From Cupriavidus necator (GTDB lineage: Bacteria > Pseudomonadota > Gammaproteobacteria > Burkholderiales > Burkholderiaceae): a stretch of 64,000 bases of DNA. Positions 1 through 8,213 of this stretch are shown here, one piece after another. The position numbers and the translations under genes were made by a program. Under the pieces are notes generated by a model, which did not search any database, was not told the DNA's origin, and saw only the letters and a program-made list of their open reading frames with translations. The stretch spans positions 1,860,001 to 1,924,000 of the forward strand of contig CP074390.1 in NCBI GenBank assembly GCA_022041995.1, in the 5' to 3' direction. Every line of letters starts with the position of its first letter. Within the stretch, counting starts at the first letter, position 1.

Positions 1-968
1 ATGATCGGTGCCCACGTTTCCAGCTCGGCGCGCTGGCGCCGTGCCATCTGTTCGCCGTCGAGGTAGTCGGGCACCACCGAGAGCTGGGCCATCAGCGACA
101 GGCGTGCCTGCGGCGCGGCCAGGATGGTTTTTAGCGCCGTCTGCATGCGGGCAACCTCGGCCTGTGGCGTGCGCACGGGTGCCCACATGGCTGTCCACGC
201 GTCGCCGGAGCGCACCGCAATGCCCTGCTCGGCCATGGTCGGGATATCCGGCGCGAGCGGCGAACGCTTGTCGCTGAAGATGCCGAGCAGGCGAACCTTG
301 CCCGCGCGGTGATGGCGCAGCAGGTCCTGCAGCAGCGTGACGGCCGATGGAATATGGCCGCCCAGCAGGTCGGTGATCATCGGCGGCGTGCCCTTGTACG
401 GCGTCACCGACAACGAAATGCCAGCCGCCTTGGCGAATTGCATGCCGAGGAAATGGTTCTGGCCGCCGAGGCCCGGCGTGCCGAAGCTGGCTTCCTGCGA
501 ATGGGCGCGCGCCCACTGCACGAATGCAGCCGCGGTCGACACACCAGTCGTCGATCCCGCGGCCATGCCGGTCGGATAGGACACCAGTCCGGCCACCGGT
601 GCGAAATCGCGCCACAGGTCCCACTTGAGCTGCTTGCCGAACACCAGCGTCTGGAACGTGGGCGTGGCATTGGGCGCGATCATGTAGGTGAGGCCGTCCG
701 GCTCGGCGGACTTGAGCACATCCGCCGCCAGCCGGCCACCGGCGCCGACATGGTTCTCCACGATCACGGGCTGGCCCAGCAGCGCGGGCAGGGAATCCGA
801 GAAGTACCGCGCGATGGCATCGGTACCGCCGCCGGGCGGCAGGCCCACCAGGATCCGGATGGGCGGCTTGCCACGAAGCTGGGCGAACGAGGCCGCGGGT
901 GCGGCGAGGCCCGCGCACGCCGCCAGTAGCAGCCGGCGACGCGAGCGGAGGCGGGGGCTGGTCATCAT
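1..968 (-). CDS. Bug-family tripartite tricarboxylate transporter (TctC-like) receptor, partial at the left edge
   Basis: Periplasmic substrate-binding protein of the Bug/TctC family, which captures organic or aromatic acids. The protein runs off the left edge of the window (about 322 residues present, C-terminus missing). Visible are an N-terminal signal with an arginine-rich n-region (SRRRLLLA) ending near ASFAQ, the family motif ILVGLPPGGGTD, ENHVGAGGR, DGLTYMIAPNAT and TPYKG. An SD-like GGAG lies a few bases before the ATG at 968; a second ATG at 965 is equally possible. It is the last gene of the leftward unit and is closely similar to the second Bug receptor at 9382-10368. No TctA or TctB membrane subunits are in the window. 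The ligand cannot be read from sequence; an aromatic acid is inferred from context. Confidence 0.9.
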   Translation of the reverse strand, partial: MMTSPRLRSRRRLLLAACAGLAAPAASFAQLRGKPPIRILVGLPPGGGTDAIARYFSDSLPALLGQPVIVENHVGAGGRLAADVLKSAEPDGLTYMIAPNATPTFQTLVFGKQLKWDLWRDFAPVAGLVSYPTGMAAGSTTGVSTAAAFVQWARAHSQEASFGTPGLGGQNHFLGMQFAKAAGISLSVTPYKGTPPMITDLLGGHIPSAVTLLQDLLRHHRAGKVRLLGIFSDKRSPLAPDIPTMAEQGIAVRSGDAWTAMWAPVRTPQAEVARMQTALKTILAAPQARLSLMAQLSVVPDYLDGEQMARRQRAELETWAPI

Positions 969-1004
969 TGTCTCCGTCTTCTTGTCAGTCTTGTGCCGGC
1001 CGGC

Positions 1005-2243
1005 TCAGGGTGCCGTGGCCAGCGAACGCCAGTCTTCGCCGGCGGGCAGCACGCCGCCGATCGAGACGATCCGGCTGTAGTCGAGCTCGGGGTTGTCGGC
1101 GAGCGTCGGGGTCTTGCCAGACGCGAACTCGCGCACCGACTTCAGCAGCGCCTGGCGCACGCGCAGCACCGCGCCGTCGGCCGAGCAGAGCTGCTCGGTG
1201 GTGCGGTCGGCAATCGGGCCCTGACCGATGAACATGGCGAAGTCCTCGGTGCCCAGATGCTGCGGGAACCCGGTGGCATGGCCGCGGCGCATCAGGTCGC
1301 GGTTCTGGCCCCAGTTGTCGGCGGGCGTGCCCGGCGGCAGCGGCGGGAAGTTCCACACGTCGGGCGTGGCCGACATGATCGTCATGCCGAGCGGGCGGTG
1401 CGGATTGAAATGCACGAACCAGGCACGGTGCGTGACATCGTCTACCGGAGTGGAGAAAAACACCGTGCTCGGGCCCTTTTCATCGGGCGCGCAGATGATG
1501 CCGTACCACGGCATGACGAAGTTGTTCACGCGCGCATAGAGCTTGTCGTCGGGCAGCGGACGCAGCGCCGCATAGCGGTAGCCATAAGGGCGGTCCTCGA
1601 ACTCCAGGCGCGGTGCAAGCGCCTGCGTCATGTGCATGCGCTGGTTGCCCGAGCCTGCCGTGATCTGCGTGGTCGATTCATGCAGCACGCCGACGTGCGA
1701 GGAATCCATCGATGCTTCCACGCCCTGCACCCAGTTGGTCGGCACTTCCTGGCTCGTGACCGAACGCTGGTCTTCGGGCAGCGAGGTGAAGGGCAGGTCG
1801 GGGAACTTCGGTGCCTGTTCCCCCTTGCCGAGCCACACCCAGACGATGCCGCCGCGCTCCTGCACGCCGTAGCGGTTCACGCGCACGTGCTTGCAGAACT
1901 GCGCCTGGTCGCCGACGTGGTTCGGCGCTTCGATGACCTCGCCGGTGGTGCCGAGCTTCCAGCCGTGGAAGATGCAGCGCAGGCCGTTGTCTTCGTTGCG
2001 CGCCATCAGCAGCGACGTCTTGCGGTGCGGGCAAAGTTCATCGAGCACGCCCACCGCGCCGTCGGTGCGGCGGAACGCGACATAATTGCTGCCGAGCAGC
2101 CGCACGCGCACGGGCGCGCCGTCAGCCACCAGCTTGGCCGAGGGCACGGCGGGGATCCAGTAATGCTGGCGGATCATCTCGCCCATCGGCGCGCCGTTCT
2201 CCACGCGCGTGAGCAGGTCGTTGTCTTCGCGGGTCAGCGGCAT
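1005..2243 (-). CDS. Rieske non-heme iron aromatic-ring oxygenase, phthalate 4,5-dioxygenase type
   Basis: Oxygenase component of a ring-hydroxylating or O-demethylating system, 412 aa. The N-terminal Rieske [2Fe-2S] centre is visible as CPHR (about residue 72) and CIFHGWK (about residue 90), giving the Cys-X-His / Cys-X2-His ligand set. The single-chain size and motif style fit the phthalate 4,5-dioxygenase/vanillate demethylase branch. The C-terminal catalytic domain contains the expected Asp/His-rich segment (EASMDSSHVGVLHE, where the iron ligands lie). No reductase gene is adjacent, so electrons must come from a partner outside this operon; the ferredoxin reductase at 48.8 kb is far away and belongs to another cluster. 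It begins 1 bp after the end of the LigJ-like gene, so the two are probably co-translated. The substrate is unknown. Confidence 0.9.
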   Translation of the reverse strand: MPLTREDNDLLTRVENGAPMGEMIRQHYWIPAVPSAKLVADGAPVRVRLLGSNYVAFRRTDGAVGVLDELCPHRKTSLLMARNEDNGLRCIFHGWKLGTTGEVIEAPNHVGDQAQFCKHVRVNRYGVQERGGIVWVWLGKGEQAPKFPDLPFTSLPEDQRSVTSQEVPTNWVQGVEASMDSSHVGVLHESTTQITAGSGNQRMHMTQALAPRLEFEDRPYGYRYAALRPLPDDKLYARVNNFVMPWYGIICAPDEKGPSTVFFSTPVDDVTHRAWFVHFNPHRPLGMTIMSATPDVWNFPPLPPGTPADNWGQNRDLMRRGHATGFPQHLGTEDFAMFIGQGPIADRTTEQLCSADGAVLRVRQALLKSVREFASGKTPTLADNPELDYSRIVSIGGVLPAGEDWRSLATAP

Positions 2244-2244
2244 C

Positions 2245-3249
2245 TCAGCACTCCTCGTCGGTGCGGAAAGCGCGCGAGTACAGGCGCCGGCAGTTGCATT
2301 CGAAAATGTTCTTGCGCTGCTGGTCCGTCAGCCACGAGATGCCTTCGATGACCGGCTTCATGTCGTCGTAGTCGCGGTCGGTCAGCGGGTCGCGCGCGCT
2401 GCCGGTACCGGGCTTCTCGGTGCCGAACAGCACGTTGTCGGTGCCGGCCACCTTGAGCAGCAGGTCGATCGCTTCGGTCGAGTAGTTGCAGGTGTCGAAA
2501 TACAGCTTGCGCAGCTGCTCGTCGAACGTGACGGTCTCGCCCTTGCGCACCGACCACGAACGGAAGCGGCCCATCTGGTACGGAATCGCGCCGCCGCCGT
2601 GTGCCACGACGATCTTCAGGTTCGGGAAGTCCTGGAAGACCTTGGAGTTCAGCAGCGAGATCACGGCAATGCTTTCTTCGTTGATGAACTTGAGCGTGTA
2701 CGACTCGCGCGCGCTGCAGCTTCCTGCGGAGTGGATCAGGCCCGGCACGTCCAGGCGCGTCATGGCTTCGTAGAGCGGATACCAGAACGGATCGCCAAGG
2801 CCCGGCGGCGTCGGGCCTTCGCTCTCGGTCGGATCCGGGTTGATCAGGCAGCCGACGAAGCCGAGTTCATTGACGCAACGCTCCAGCTCGGGCACCGCGC
2901 GCTCGGCCGGCGATTCCAGCATGTGCTGCGGCAAGCCGGCCACGCCGCGGAAGCGGTCCGGGAACATGGTGACGAAGCGCGCGATGATGTCGTTGCAGTG
3001 GCGCGACCACAGCTCGGTCACGCGGCCCGGCTTGACCGAATGCATCTGCAGGTAGGGGCGCGGCGAGATGAACTGCACGTCGGTGCCGACGGCATCCATG
3101 CTGCGCACCAGTTCTTCCGCGGCCTTGCGCACCGAGGCGTCCGGAATCTTCGGGGTGGTGGACGGGTTGGCGCGTCCGCCGATCAGTTCCGCCATGTAGC
3201 GGAAGCTCTCCGGGGGCATGACGACGTGGGCGTGGGAATCGATGATCAT
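2245..3249 (-). CDS. LigJ-like amidohydrolase, probable 4-oxalomesaconate hydratase family
   Basis: Metal-dependent hydrolase/hydratase of the amidohydrolase-2 superfamily, 334 aa. The protein opens with MIIDSHAHVVMP (HxH metal motif) and carries ELERCVNELGFVGC and INPDP, then FWYPLYEAMTRLDVP and VVAHGGGAIPYQMGRFR. These blocks match what I know of LigJ, the 4-oxalomesaconate hydratase of protocatechuate/gallate meta-cleavage. I chose the start at 3249 because it gives the HxH motif at the N-terminus; a longer frame to 3291 would overlap the upstream RidA gene. With the LigB-type dioxygenase and RraA-type aldolases on the other arm, it suggests a gallate-like lower pathway. A related decarboxylase activity (ACMSD or gamma-resorcylate type) is the main alternative. 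Confidence 0.82.
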   Translation of the reverse strand: MIIDSHAHVVMPPESFRYMAELIGGRANPSTTPKIPDASVRKAAEELVRSMDAVGTDVQFISPRPYLQMHSVKPGRVTELWSRHCNDIIARFVTMFPDRFRGVAGLPQHMLESPAERAVPELERCVNELGFVGCLINPDPTESEGPTPPGLGDPFWYPLYEAMTRLDVPGLIHSAGSCSARESYTLKFINEESIAVISLLNSKVFQDFPNLKIVVAHGGGAIPYQMGRFRSWSVRKGETVTFDEQLRKLYFDTCNYSTEAIDLLLKVAGTDNVLFGTEKPGTGSARDPLTDRDYDDMKPVIEGISWLTDQQRKNIFECNCRRLYSRAFRTDEEC

Positions 3250-3254
3250 GGTGT

Positions 3255-3656
3255 TCAGCCTTGGTTGGCGCCGGCCAGAACGGCCAGGCATTCGAGTTGC
3301 AGGAGCATGCCGTGCTGCAGTTCATGCACGACGATGTGCCGCGCGGGGCGGTCTTCGGGGTTCGGGAAGCACTGCAGCCATTCGGTGTTGATGGCTTCGC
3401 GCACGCTGTTGTCCTTCACGTAGATGGTCAGCTTGACCACGTCCGCCACGCTGCCGCCGCCCGCCGCGAGCACGCTCGCGAGATTGCGGAACGCGTGCGC
3501 GGCCTGTGCGTCGGCCCCGGTCGGCAGTTCGCCGGTGGCCGCATCCTTGCCCGAGATGGCGGAGGTGCAGATGACATTGCCCACGCGCGCGCCGGTGGGA
3601 ATGGGGGCGTTGTGCGCAAGGCCGGGCACGTCGATCGAACGGAGAGGTCTGGTCAT
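3255..3656 (-). CDS. RidA/YjgF/UK114 family protein
   Basis: Small trimeric protein of 133 aa, typical for the RidA superfamily, whose canonical members hydrolyse reactive enamine/imine intermediates. Seen in the sequence are ARVGNVICTSAISGKD, QAAHAFRNLASVLAAGG, the VKLTIYVKD block and the C-terminal RPARHIVVHELQHGMLLQLECLAV. The canonical catalytic arginine block (IPxxRxxxxV) is replaced by RPARHIVV, so it may belong to a non-canonical subgroup common in aromatic degradation operons. It lies 5 bp upstream of the LigJ-like gene and is probably co-transcribed with it. The role here may be hydrolysis or tautomerisation of a ring-cleavage product, an inference from location only. Confidence 0.85.
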   Translation of the reverse strand: MTRPLRSIDVPGLAHNAPIPTGARVGNVICTSAISGKDAATGELPTGADAQAAHAFRNLASVLAAGGGSVADVVKLTIYVKDNSVREAINTEWLQCFPNPEDRPARHIVVHELQHGMLLQLECLAVLAGANQG

Positions 3657-3691
3657 GGGATGCCTGAAGTAGCGGGTTCCGGGATTCGGGA

Positions 3692-4402
3692 TCAGGAGAC
3701 GGCGGCATGGCCGCCGTCGAAGAAATGGGCCGGCACGGTCGCCAGGAATTCGGCGAAGCCAGTGGTGCCCGCGGGCACATGCAGCGTCATGGCCGCGGCA
3801 GCCTGCTGTTCGTCGCCGGCGCGGATGGCGTCGGCAATGCGCTGGTGTTCTTCCAGCGACTTCGCCACCTGCTGGCCGGTAGCGAAGTCGCGCATGCGGT
3901 AGCGCTGCAGGCAGCGCCGCGCCGCGCGAATATGGCCGGCGAGGATTTCGTTGCAGCAGCCCTGGTAGATGGCTTCGTGAAAGGCCGCGTTCGCGGTGGC
4001 GTAGCCAACCGCACCGGGCGCTGCTGCCACGCGCCGGCCCAACGACAGGCCCGCGTCGAGTGCGGCGTGCAGCGCTTCATCCCCGCGGCGTGCCGCCAAC
4101 CGCGCGGCCAGCGATTCCAGTTCGCCCACGTATTCGAGCATCGCCCGCACCTTGCCGACGGACAGGCGCGCCACCGCCGCACCCTGGCGCGGGGCAATGC
4201 TGACCAGTTCGTGCGCGGCCAGTTGCTGCAGCGCTTCACGCACCGGCGTGCGCGATACGCCAAAGCGCTGCGCCAGTTCCCGCTCGTCGAGCGGTGCGCC
4301 GGGACACAGCACGCCTGCCTCGATCTCGGCCTCCAGCGTGGCCCGGATGTCTTCGGCCCGGCTGTGGCGCGGCGGAATCAGGGTGGGATGGGTTGTTTGC
4401 AT
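3692..4402 (-). CDS. GntR-family transcriptional regulator, FadR/FCD subfamily
   Basis: Likely repressor of the divergent catabolic cluster, 236 aa. The N-terminal winged helix-turn-helix is seen in LDERELAQRFGVSRTPVREALQQLAAHELV (residues ~33-62), the standard GntR signature. The C-terminal all-helical FCD domain contains the metal/ligand-binding histidines expected of the family (FHEAIYQGC, LEEHQRIADAI). Start chosen at 4402, where residues MQTTHPTLIPPRHSRAEDI begin the usual N-arm; the frame stays open to 4492 but that part is AT-rich promoter DNA. It faces the acyl-CoA synthetase gene across a 420-bp intergenic region that holds two TGGTATGC-type sites, the usual arrangement for a FadR-type regulator controlling itself and its neighbours. 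The effector is unknown. Confidence 0.9.
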   Translation of the reverse strand: MQTTHPTLIPPRHSRAEDIRATLEAEIEAGVLCPGAPLDERELAQRFGVSRTPVREALQQLAAHELVSIAPRQGAAVARLSVGKVRAMLEYVGELESLAARLAARRGDEALHAALDAGLSLGRRVAAAPGAVGYATANAAFHEAIYQGCCNEILAGHIRAARRCLQRYRMRDFATGQQVAKSLEEHQRIADAIRAGDEQQAAAAMTLHVPAGTTGFAEFLATVPAHFFDGGHAAVS

Positions 4403-4439
4403 ACGGTTGAACGACGACAAGCATGTGGTTGTTGGTCGA

Positions 4440-4472
4440 AAATATACAACAAAAAAATACTGGTATGCAAAG
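4440..4472 (-). promoter_or_regulatory. Probable promoter and operator of the GntR regulator gene
   Basis: On the minus strand TTGCAT (about 4465-4470) and TATATT (about 4441-4446) are spaced 18 bp, a reasonable sigma-70 promoter for the GntR gene. The word CTGGTATGC on the plus strand (about 4460-4468) overlaps the -35 region. The same word occurs in the dyad at 4760-4775, so this is a likely autoregulatory GntR/FCD site. Confidence 0.45.
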
Positions 4473-4699
4473 ACGGTGACTAATGATCGCATCGAACAGG
4501 CTCGGGATTATTCGACATTCGTCTTCTATGCTGAGAGACAGGAAGGCCGGATGAGGAACGGAAGATATCTCGGAAATCCGCTCTGCGTATGGCTTTCTGG
4601 CTTTGAGGCTGGTGCGCGGCGGAGCGGCGCAAGCGCTTCGCCGCAGTGATTTATCAGTCTCTTGCATGACTGGGAGTCCCTTCAGAACGGGTGTGCGGC

Positions 4700-4724
4700 T
4701 AGGGGAAAGCCCCTACCAGTTTTT
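4700..4724 (+). terminator. Isolated terminator-like hairpin
   Basis: TAGGGG and CCCCTA form a 6-bp perfect stem around an AAAG loop (about 4700-4715), followed closely by five T residues. It looks like a weak rho-independent terminator on the plus strand. No annotated gene ends just upstream, so it may insulate the acyl-CoA synthetase promoter, or mark the end of an unseen short transcript. Confidence 0.35.
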
Positions 4725-4759
4725 CGGAGTTTGCGTTTTCTGGTGTATTGAAACTGCTG

Positions 4760-4775
4760 TTCTGGTATGCCAGAA
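4760..4775 (+). promoter_or_regulatory. Candidate GntR/FCD operator upstream of the acyl-CoA synthetase operon
   Basis: TTCTGG-TATG-CCAGAA is an inverted repeat with 6-bp perfect arms and the T-G-G-T-A-x-x-C-C-A core typical of FadR/FCD-type regulators. It lies 47 bp before the ATG at 4823, just downstream of a possible -35 TTGAAA (4749-4754), so binding would block transcription. The shared CTGGTATGC word recurs at about 4460 in front of the GntR gene. Confidence 0.55.
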
Positions 4776-4822
4776 TTCGTTCAACACGAGGCAAACGCCC
4801 TTTTCTGGAAGAAACCCAACCC

Positions 4823-6994
4823 ATGAAGACCTCAGACTTTTCCGGCGCGCAGGCCGGACAGCGCGAACCGGCGGCCGAAGCCGCGGTGGCTGCCGTGACC
4901 AGCGTCCTGCGTCCGGCTTCCGTGGCGATCGTCGGCGCTTCGGCGGACCCGCGTTCATTTGGCGGCTTCGTGCTGGCGAACCTGGAGCGCTTTGGCTACG
5001 CCGGCGCGATTCACCTGGTCAGCCGCAGCAGCGCCGAGATCAATGGCCGCACTTGCGTGAAGACGGTGGACGAACTGCCGGCAGGCATCGATCTGGCCGT
5101 GCTGGCAATTCCCGAGGCAGGCGTGCTCGACGCGGTGCGCAGCCTGGCCGCGAAGGGCACAAAAGCCGCGGTGCTGTTCGCCTCCGGCTATGCGGAGACC
5201 GGCGACGCCGGCCGTGAACGGCAAGACCAGCTTGCGGCCGCCGCACGCGACGCCGGCATGGCGCTGCTGGGGCCGAACTGCATGGGCTTCACGAATTTCG
5301 AGGGCAACGTGCCCGTGACCTTCGAAGCGGTCCAGCCCTATCCGTGCGGCGGACGCCCCGGTATCGGCGTGGTGGCGCAGAGCGGGGCGATGGCCGCGAA
5401 CATGCGCGACGCCTTCATCGGGCGCGGGCTGCCGCTGACCGCAGTGGTATCCACGGGCAACGAGGCCTCGCTCGGCGCGGAGGATTTCGTTGCCCACTAC
5501 ATCGACGACCCGCAGACCCGCGTGCTGGCCGTGTACGCCGAACAGGTGCGCCGTCCGCGTACCTTCCTGGCGCTGGCGCGCAAGGCGCGCGAGGCCGGCA
5601 AACCGATCGTGATGCTGATGCCGGGCCGCAGCGAGCGTGCCCGCGAAGCCGCCCAGTCGCACACCGGCGCACTGGCCGGCGATCACGCCACTGCTTGCGT
5701 GGCGCTGGCGCGCGAGGCCGTGGTGCTGGTCGATACCCCTGACGAGCTTGTCGACGCTGCAGCAATCCTGCTGCGTTTCCCGGTGCCGCCAGCTGGCGGC
5801 CCGGCTTTTATGACCGGTTCGGGCGCGATGAAGAACGTCGCGCTGGACTTCTGCGATGGGCTCGGTCTGGAACTGCCCCCGCTCGGCGCGCAGACAACGG
5901 CAAGTCTCAAGGCCATGCTGCCGGACTACGCGGTGGCCGAGAACCCGCTCGACTACACCACCATTGGCGTGCGCCAGCCCGGGCTGGTCGGCGAGGTCCT
6001 GCTGACCATGCTGTCCGATCCGGCCGTGGGCAGCATCGTCCTGAGCATTCCTGCCGGGCCCGAAGTGGCCCAGCGCGACAAGGCCGAGCACATCGTCCCG
6101 GCGCTGGCCCGCGCCGGCAAGCCGGCTGTGCTGGTCGTGACCGGCGACAGCGGTCCCATCGAACCGTTCTTTGTCGAGGCGATCCGCGCCAGCGGCGTGC
6201 CGTTCTTCCGCTCGCCCGACCGCGCGCTGCGCGCGCTCGCCCGCGTTTCGGCCTATGGCGAGGCGCTGCAGCGCGCCGGCCGCGCCAGCCAGTCCGTTCC
6301 TGCGGCGGTGCCGCTGCCCGGCGCCGTTCCGACTTCGGGCGTCTTCGCCGAGTATCAGGGCAAGGCATGGCTGGCCGCTGCGGGGCTGACTGTGCCCGAA
6401 GGCGCGCTGGCGACGAGCGCCGATGATGCCGCCGCGATTGCCACGCGCATCGGCTACCCCGTGGTCATCAAGGCGCAGGCCAGCGAACTGCCGCATAAGA
6501 GCGACGTCGGCGGCGTGATCGTCGGGCTGGCCGATGAAGCCGCACTGCGTGCCGGCTGGGATCGCCTGCAGCAGAACATCGCCACCCATCGCCCGGACCT
6601 CACGCTCGACGGGGTGCTGGTCGAGGCCATGGGGCCGCGCGGACTGGAACTCGTGGTCGGCGCGCGGCGCGATGCCGGCTGGGGCCCGGTGGTGCTGGTG
6701 GGCCTGGGCGGCGTGTGGATCGAGGCGCTCAAGGATGTGCGGCTGATCCCGGCGGATATCGCCGAGGCCGATGTCGTACAGGAACTGGGCCGGCTCAAGG
6801 CGGCTTCCCTGCTGCGGGGCATCCGCGGCGCGGCCGCGATTGACGTGGCCGCCATCGCGCGCGCCGTGACGCTGATCGGCGGGCAAATGCGCGCCAACCC
6901 GGCCATTGTCGAGATCGACGTCAACCCGCTGGTGGCCTATCCCGACCGCGTGCTCGCGCTCGACGCGCTGGTCGTCTGCGCTCCGCAAGCCTGA
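4823..6994 (+). CDS. ADP-forming acyl-CoA synthetase (acetate-CoA ligase/feruloyl-CoA synthetase-like)
   Basis: Activates an organic acid to its CoA thioester with ATP, giving ADP and phosphate; 723 aa, full length for the fused alpha-beta form. Domain order is an N-terminal CoA-binding Rossmann domain (VAIVGASADPRSFGG, about 30-45), the succinyl-CoA ligase-like domain with the phospho-histidine motif SHTGALAGD (about 275), and a C-terminal ATP-grasp domain with VIKAQASELPHKSDVGGV. Start at 4823 is chosen because the protein begins MKTSDFSG there, after GGAAGAAA; the frame upstream runs through the promoter. First gene of the rightward operon, followed 15 bp later by acyl-CoA dehydrogenases, so its product is probably beta-oxidised. 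An aryl-alkanoic or cinnamic acid is plausible but not shown. Confidence 0.88.
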   Translation: MKTSDFSGAQAGQREPAAEAAVAAVTSVLRPASVAIVGASADPRSFGGFVLANLERFGYAGAIHLVSRSSAEINGRTCVKTVDELPAGIDLAVLAIPEAGVLDAVRSLAAKGTKAAVLFASGYAETGDAGRERQDQLAAAARDAGMALLGPNCMGFTNFEGNVPVTFEAVQPYPCGGRPGIGVVAQSGAMAANMRDAFIGRGLPLTAVVSTGNEASLGAEDFVAHYIDDPQTRVLAVYAEQVRRPRTFLALARKAREAGKPIVMLMPGRSERAREAAQSHTGALAGDHATACVALAREAVVLVDTPDELVDAAAILLRFPVPPAGGPAFMTGSGAMKNVALDFCDGLGLELPPLGAQTTASLKAMLPDYAVAENPLDYTTIGVRQPGLVGEVLLTMLSDPAVGSIVLSIPAGPEVAQRDKAEHIVPALARAGKPAVLVVTGDSGPIEPFFVEAIRASGVPFFRSPDRALRALARVSAYGEALQRAGRASQSVPAAVPLPGAVPTSGVFAEYQGKAWLAAAGLTVPEGALATSADDAAAIATRIGYPVVIKAQASELPHKSDVGGVIVGLADEAALRAGWDRLQQNIATHRPDLTLDGVLVEAMGPRGLELVVGARRDAGWGPVVLVGLGGVWIEALKDVRLIPADIAEADVVQELGRLKAASLLRGIRGAAAIDVAAIARAVTLIGGQMRANPAIVEIDVNPLVAYPDRVLALDALVVCAPQA

Positions 6995-7009
6995 ACTTAC
7001 GCATACACC

Positions 7010-8197
7010 ATGAAGCTGACTTTCTCTCCCGCCGACGAGGCGTTCCGCCAGGAGGTGCGCGCGTTCGTCAAGGCGAACCTGCCCGCCGATATCCGGCGCA
7101 AGGTCGAACTCGGCCTGCGCCTGGAGCATGCCGACTACGTGACGTGGTTCCGCATCCTCGAAGCCCGCGGCTGGCTGACGCCGGGCTGGCCTGTCGAACA
7201 CGGCGGGCCGGGCTGGAACCACGTGCAGCGCTATATCTTCGACGAGGAAACCATGCTCGGCGGCGCGCCGCGCATCATCGCGAGCGGCATCCAGATGCTG
7301 GGGCCGGTGCTGATTGCGTTCGGCACGCCCGAACAGAAGGCGAAGTATCTGCCCGATATCCGCCAGAGCAATACGTGGTGGGCGCAGGGATTTTCCGAGC
7401 CGGGCGCCGGTTCGGACCTCGCCGCGGTGAGGACCACCGCGGTGCTTGAGCCTGATGGCAAGCACTTCGTAGTCAATGGCCACAAGGTGTGGACCTCGTA
7501 TGCGCACTGGTGCTCGATGATGTTTGCGCTGGTGCGCACCGACCCGAACGCGGCCAAGCCGCAGGAGGGCATCTCGTTCCTGCTGATCGACATGAACACG
7601 CCGGGCGTGCAGGTCCGTCCCATCCGCATGCTGGAAGGCGGCACCGACCTGAACGAGTGCTATCTCGACAACGTGCGGGTGCCGGTGGAGAACCTGGTCG
7701 GCGAGCTACACAAGGGTTGGTCCTACGGCAAGTATCTGCTCGGCCATGAGCGCACGGGCATCGCGGGCATCGGCTCGTGCAAGCAGCAATTGCAGCGCGC
7801 CCGCGCGCTGGCGGCCAGCGAAGGGCTGGACGGCGATCCGGTGCTGCAGTCGCGCCTGGCGCAATTCGAGATCGAATTGCTGGCGCTCGAATTCACCGCG
7901 CTGCGCCTGCTCAGCGCCAACCAGCAGAGCCGCGTGCCGGCCGTGGAAGCGTCGATGCTCAAGGTGCGCGGTACCGAACTGCGCCAGGCCATCTACGAGC
8001 TGCTGGTGGAAGTGGCGGGTCCGCATGCGGTGCCGTTCGAAGAAGCAGCGCTGCGCGGCGAGCTGGACGATCCGGCCAGCCCGCTCGAACTGTCGGCGCT
8101 GGCCGCCAACTACCTCGACGCGCGCAAGCTGTCGATCTACGGCGGCGTCAACGAAGTGCAGCGCAATTTGATCAGCAAGGCCTTCCTCGCGGCCTGA
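7010..8197 (+). CDS. Acyl-CoA dehydrogenase, probable larger subunit of a heteromeric pair
   Basis: FAD-dependent alpha,beta-dehydrogenation of an acyl-CoA; 395 aa. The flavin/substrate signature AQGFSEPGAGSDLA (about 125-138), VVNGHKVWTSYAHW and the C-terminal FAD-binding YGGVNEVQRNLI are clear. It lies directly before a second, shorter dehydrogenase gene (16 bp gap). Such tandem genes encode alpha2beta2 heterotetramers in known cases such as the steroid FadE and pimeloyl-CoA systems, where flavin sites are shared. I infer the same here. The long C-terminal residue stretch (about 320-395) fits the family. Substrate is presumably the CoA ester made by the preceding synthetase. Confidence 0.92.
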   Translation: MKLTFSPADEAFRQEVRAFVKANLPADIRRKVELGLRLEHADYVTWFRILEARGWLTPGWPVEHGGPGWNHVQRYIFDEETMLGGAPRIIASGIQMLGPVLIAFGTPEQKAKYLPDIRQSNTWWAQGFSEPGAGSDLAAVRTTAVLEPDGKHFVVNGHKVWTSYAHWCSMMFALVRTDPNAAKPQEGISFLLIDMNTPGVQVRPIRMLEGGTDLNECYLDNVRVPVENLVGELHKGWSYGKYLLGHERTGIAGIGSCKQQLQRARALAASEGLDGDPVLQSRLAQFEIELLALEFTALRLLSANQQSRVPAVEASMLKVRGTELRQAIYELLVEVAGPHAVPFEEAALRGELDDPASPLELSALAANYLDARKLSIYGGVNEVQRNLISKAFLAA

Positions 8198-8213
8198 CAC
8201 CGTACCCGAGACC

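Larger units (their letters stand above)
4403..4822. other. Divergent intergenic region, AT-rich, no gene
   Basis: This 420-bp gap separates the leftward GntR operon from the rightward acyl-CoA synthetase operon. It is clearly more AT-rich than its surroundings. I see no credible ORF; it holds the two candidate GntR sites and one terminator-like hairpin listed separately. Confidence 0.7.

Noticed and set aside
1005..2243. The Rieske oxygenase as KshA, partner of the KshB-like reductase
   Set aside because: It is 46 kb from the reductase, sits in the GntR-controlled operon without the regulon box, and has a phthalate-dioxygenase-type Rieske region.
4955..7507. 850-aa minus-strand ORF over the acyl-CoA synthetase and dehydrogenase genes
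   Set aside because: GC-rich antisense shadow. Composition is His/Arg/Ala-rich with no domain, and the plus strand has clear enzymes with motifs.
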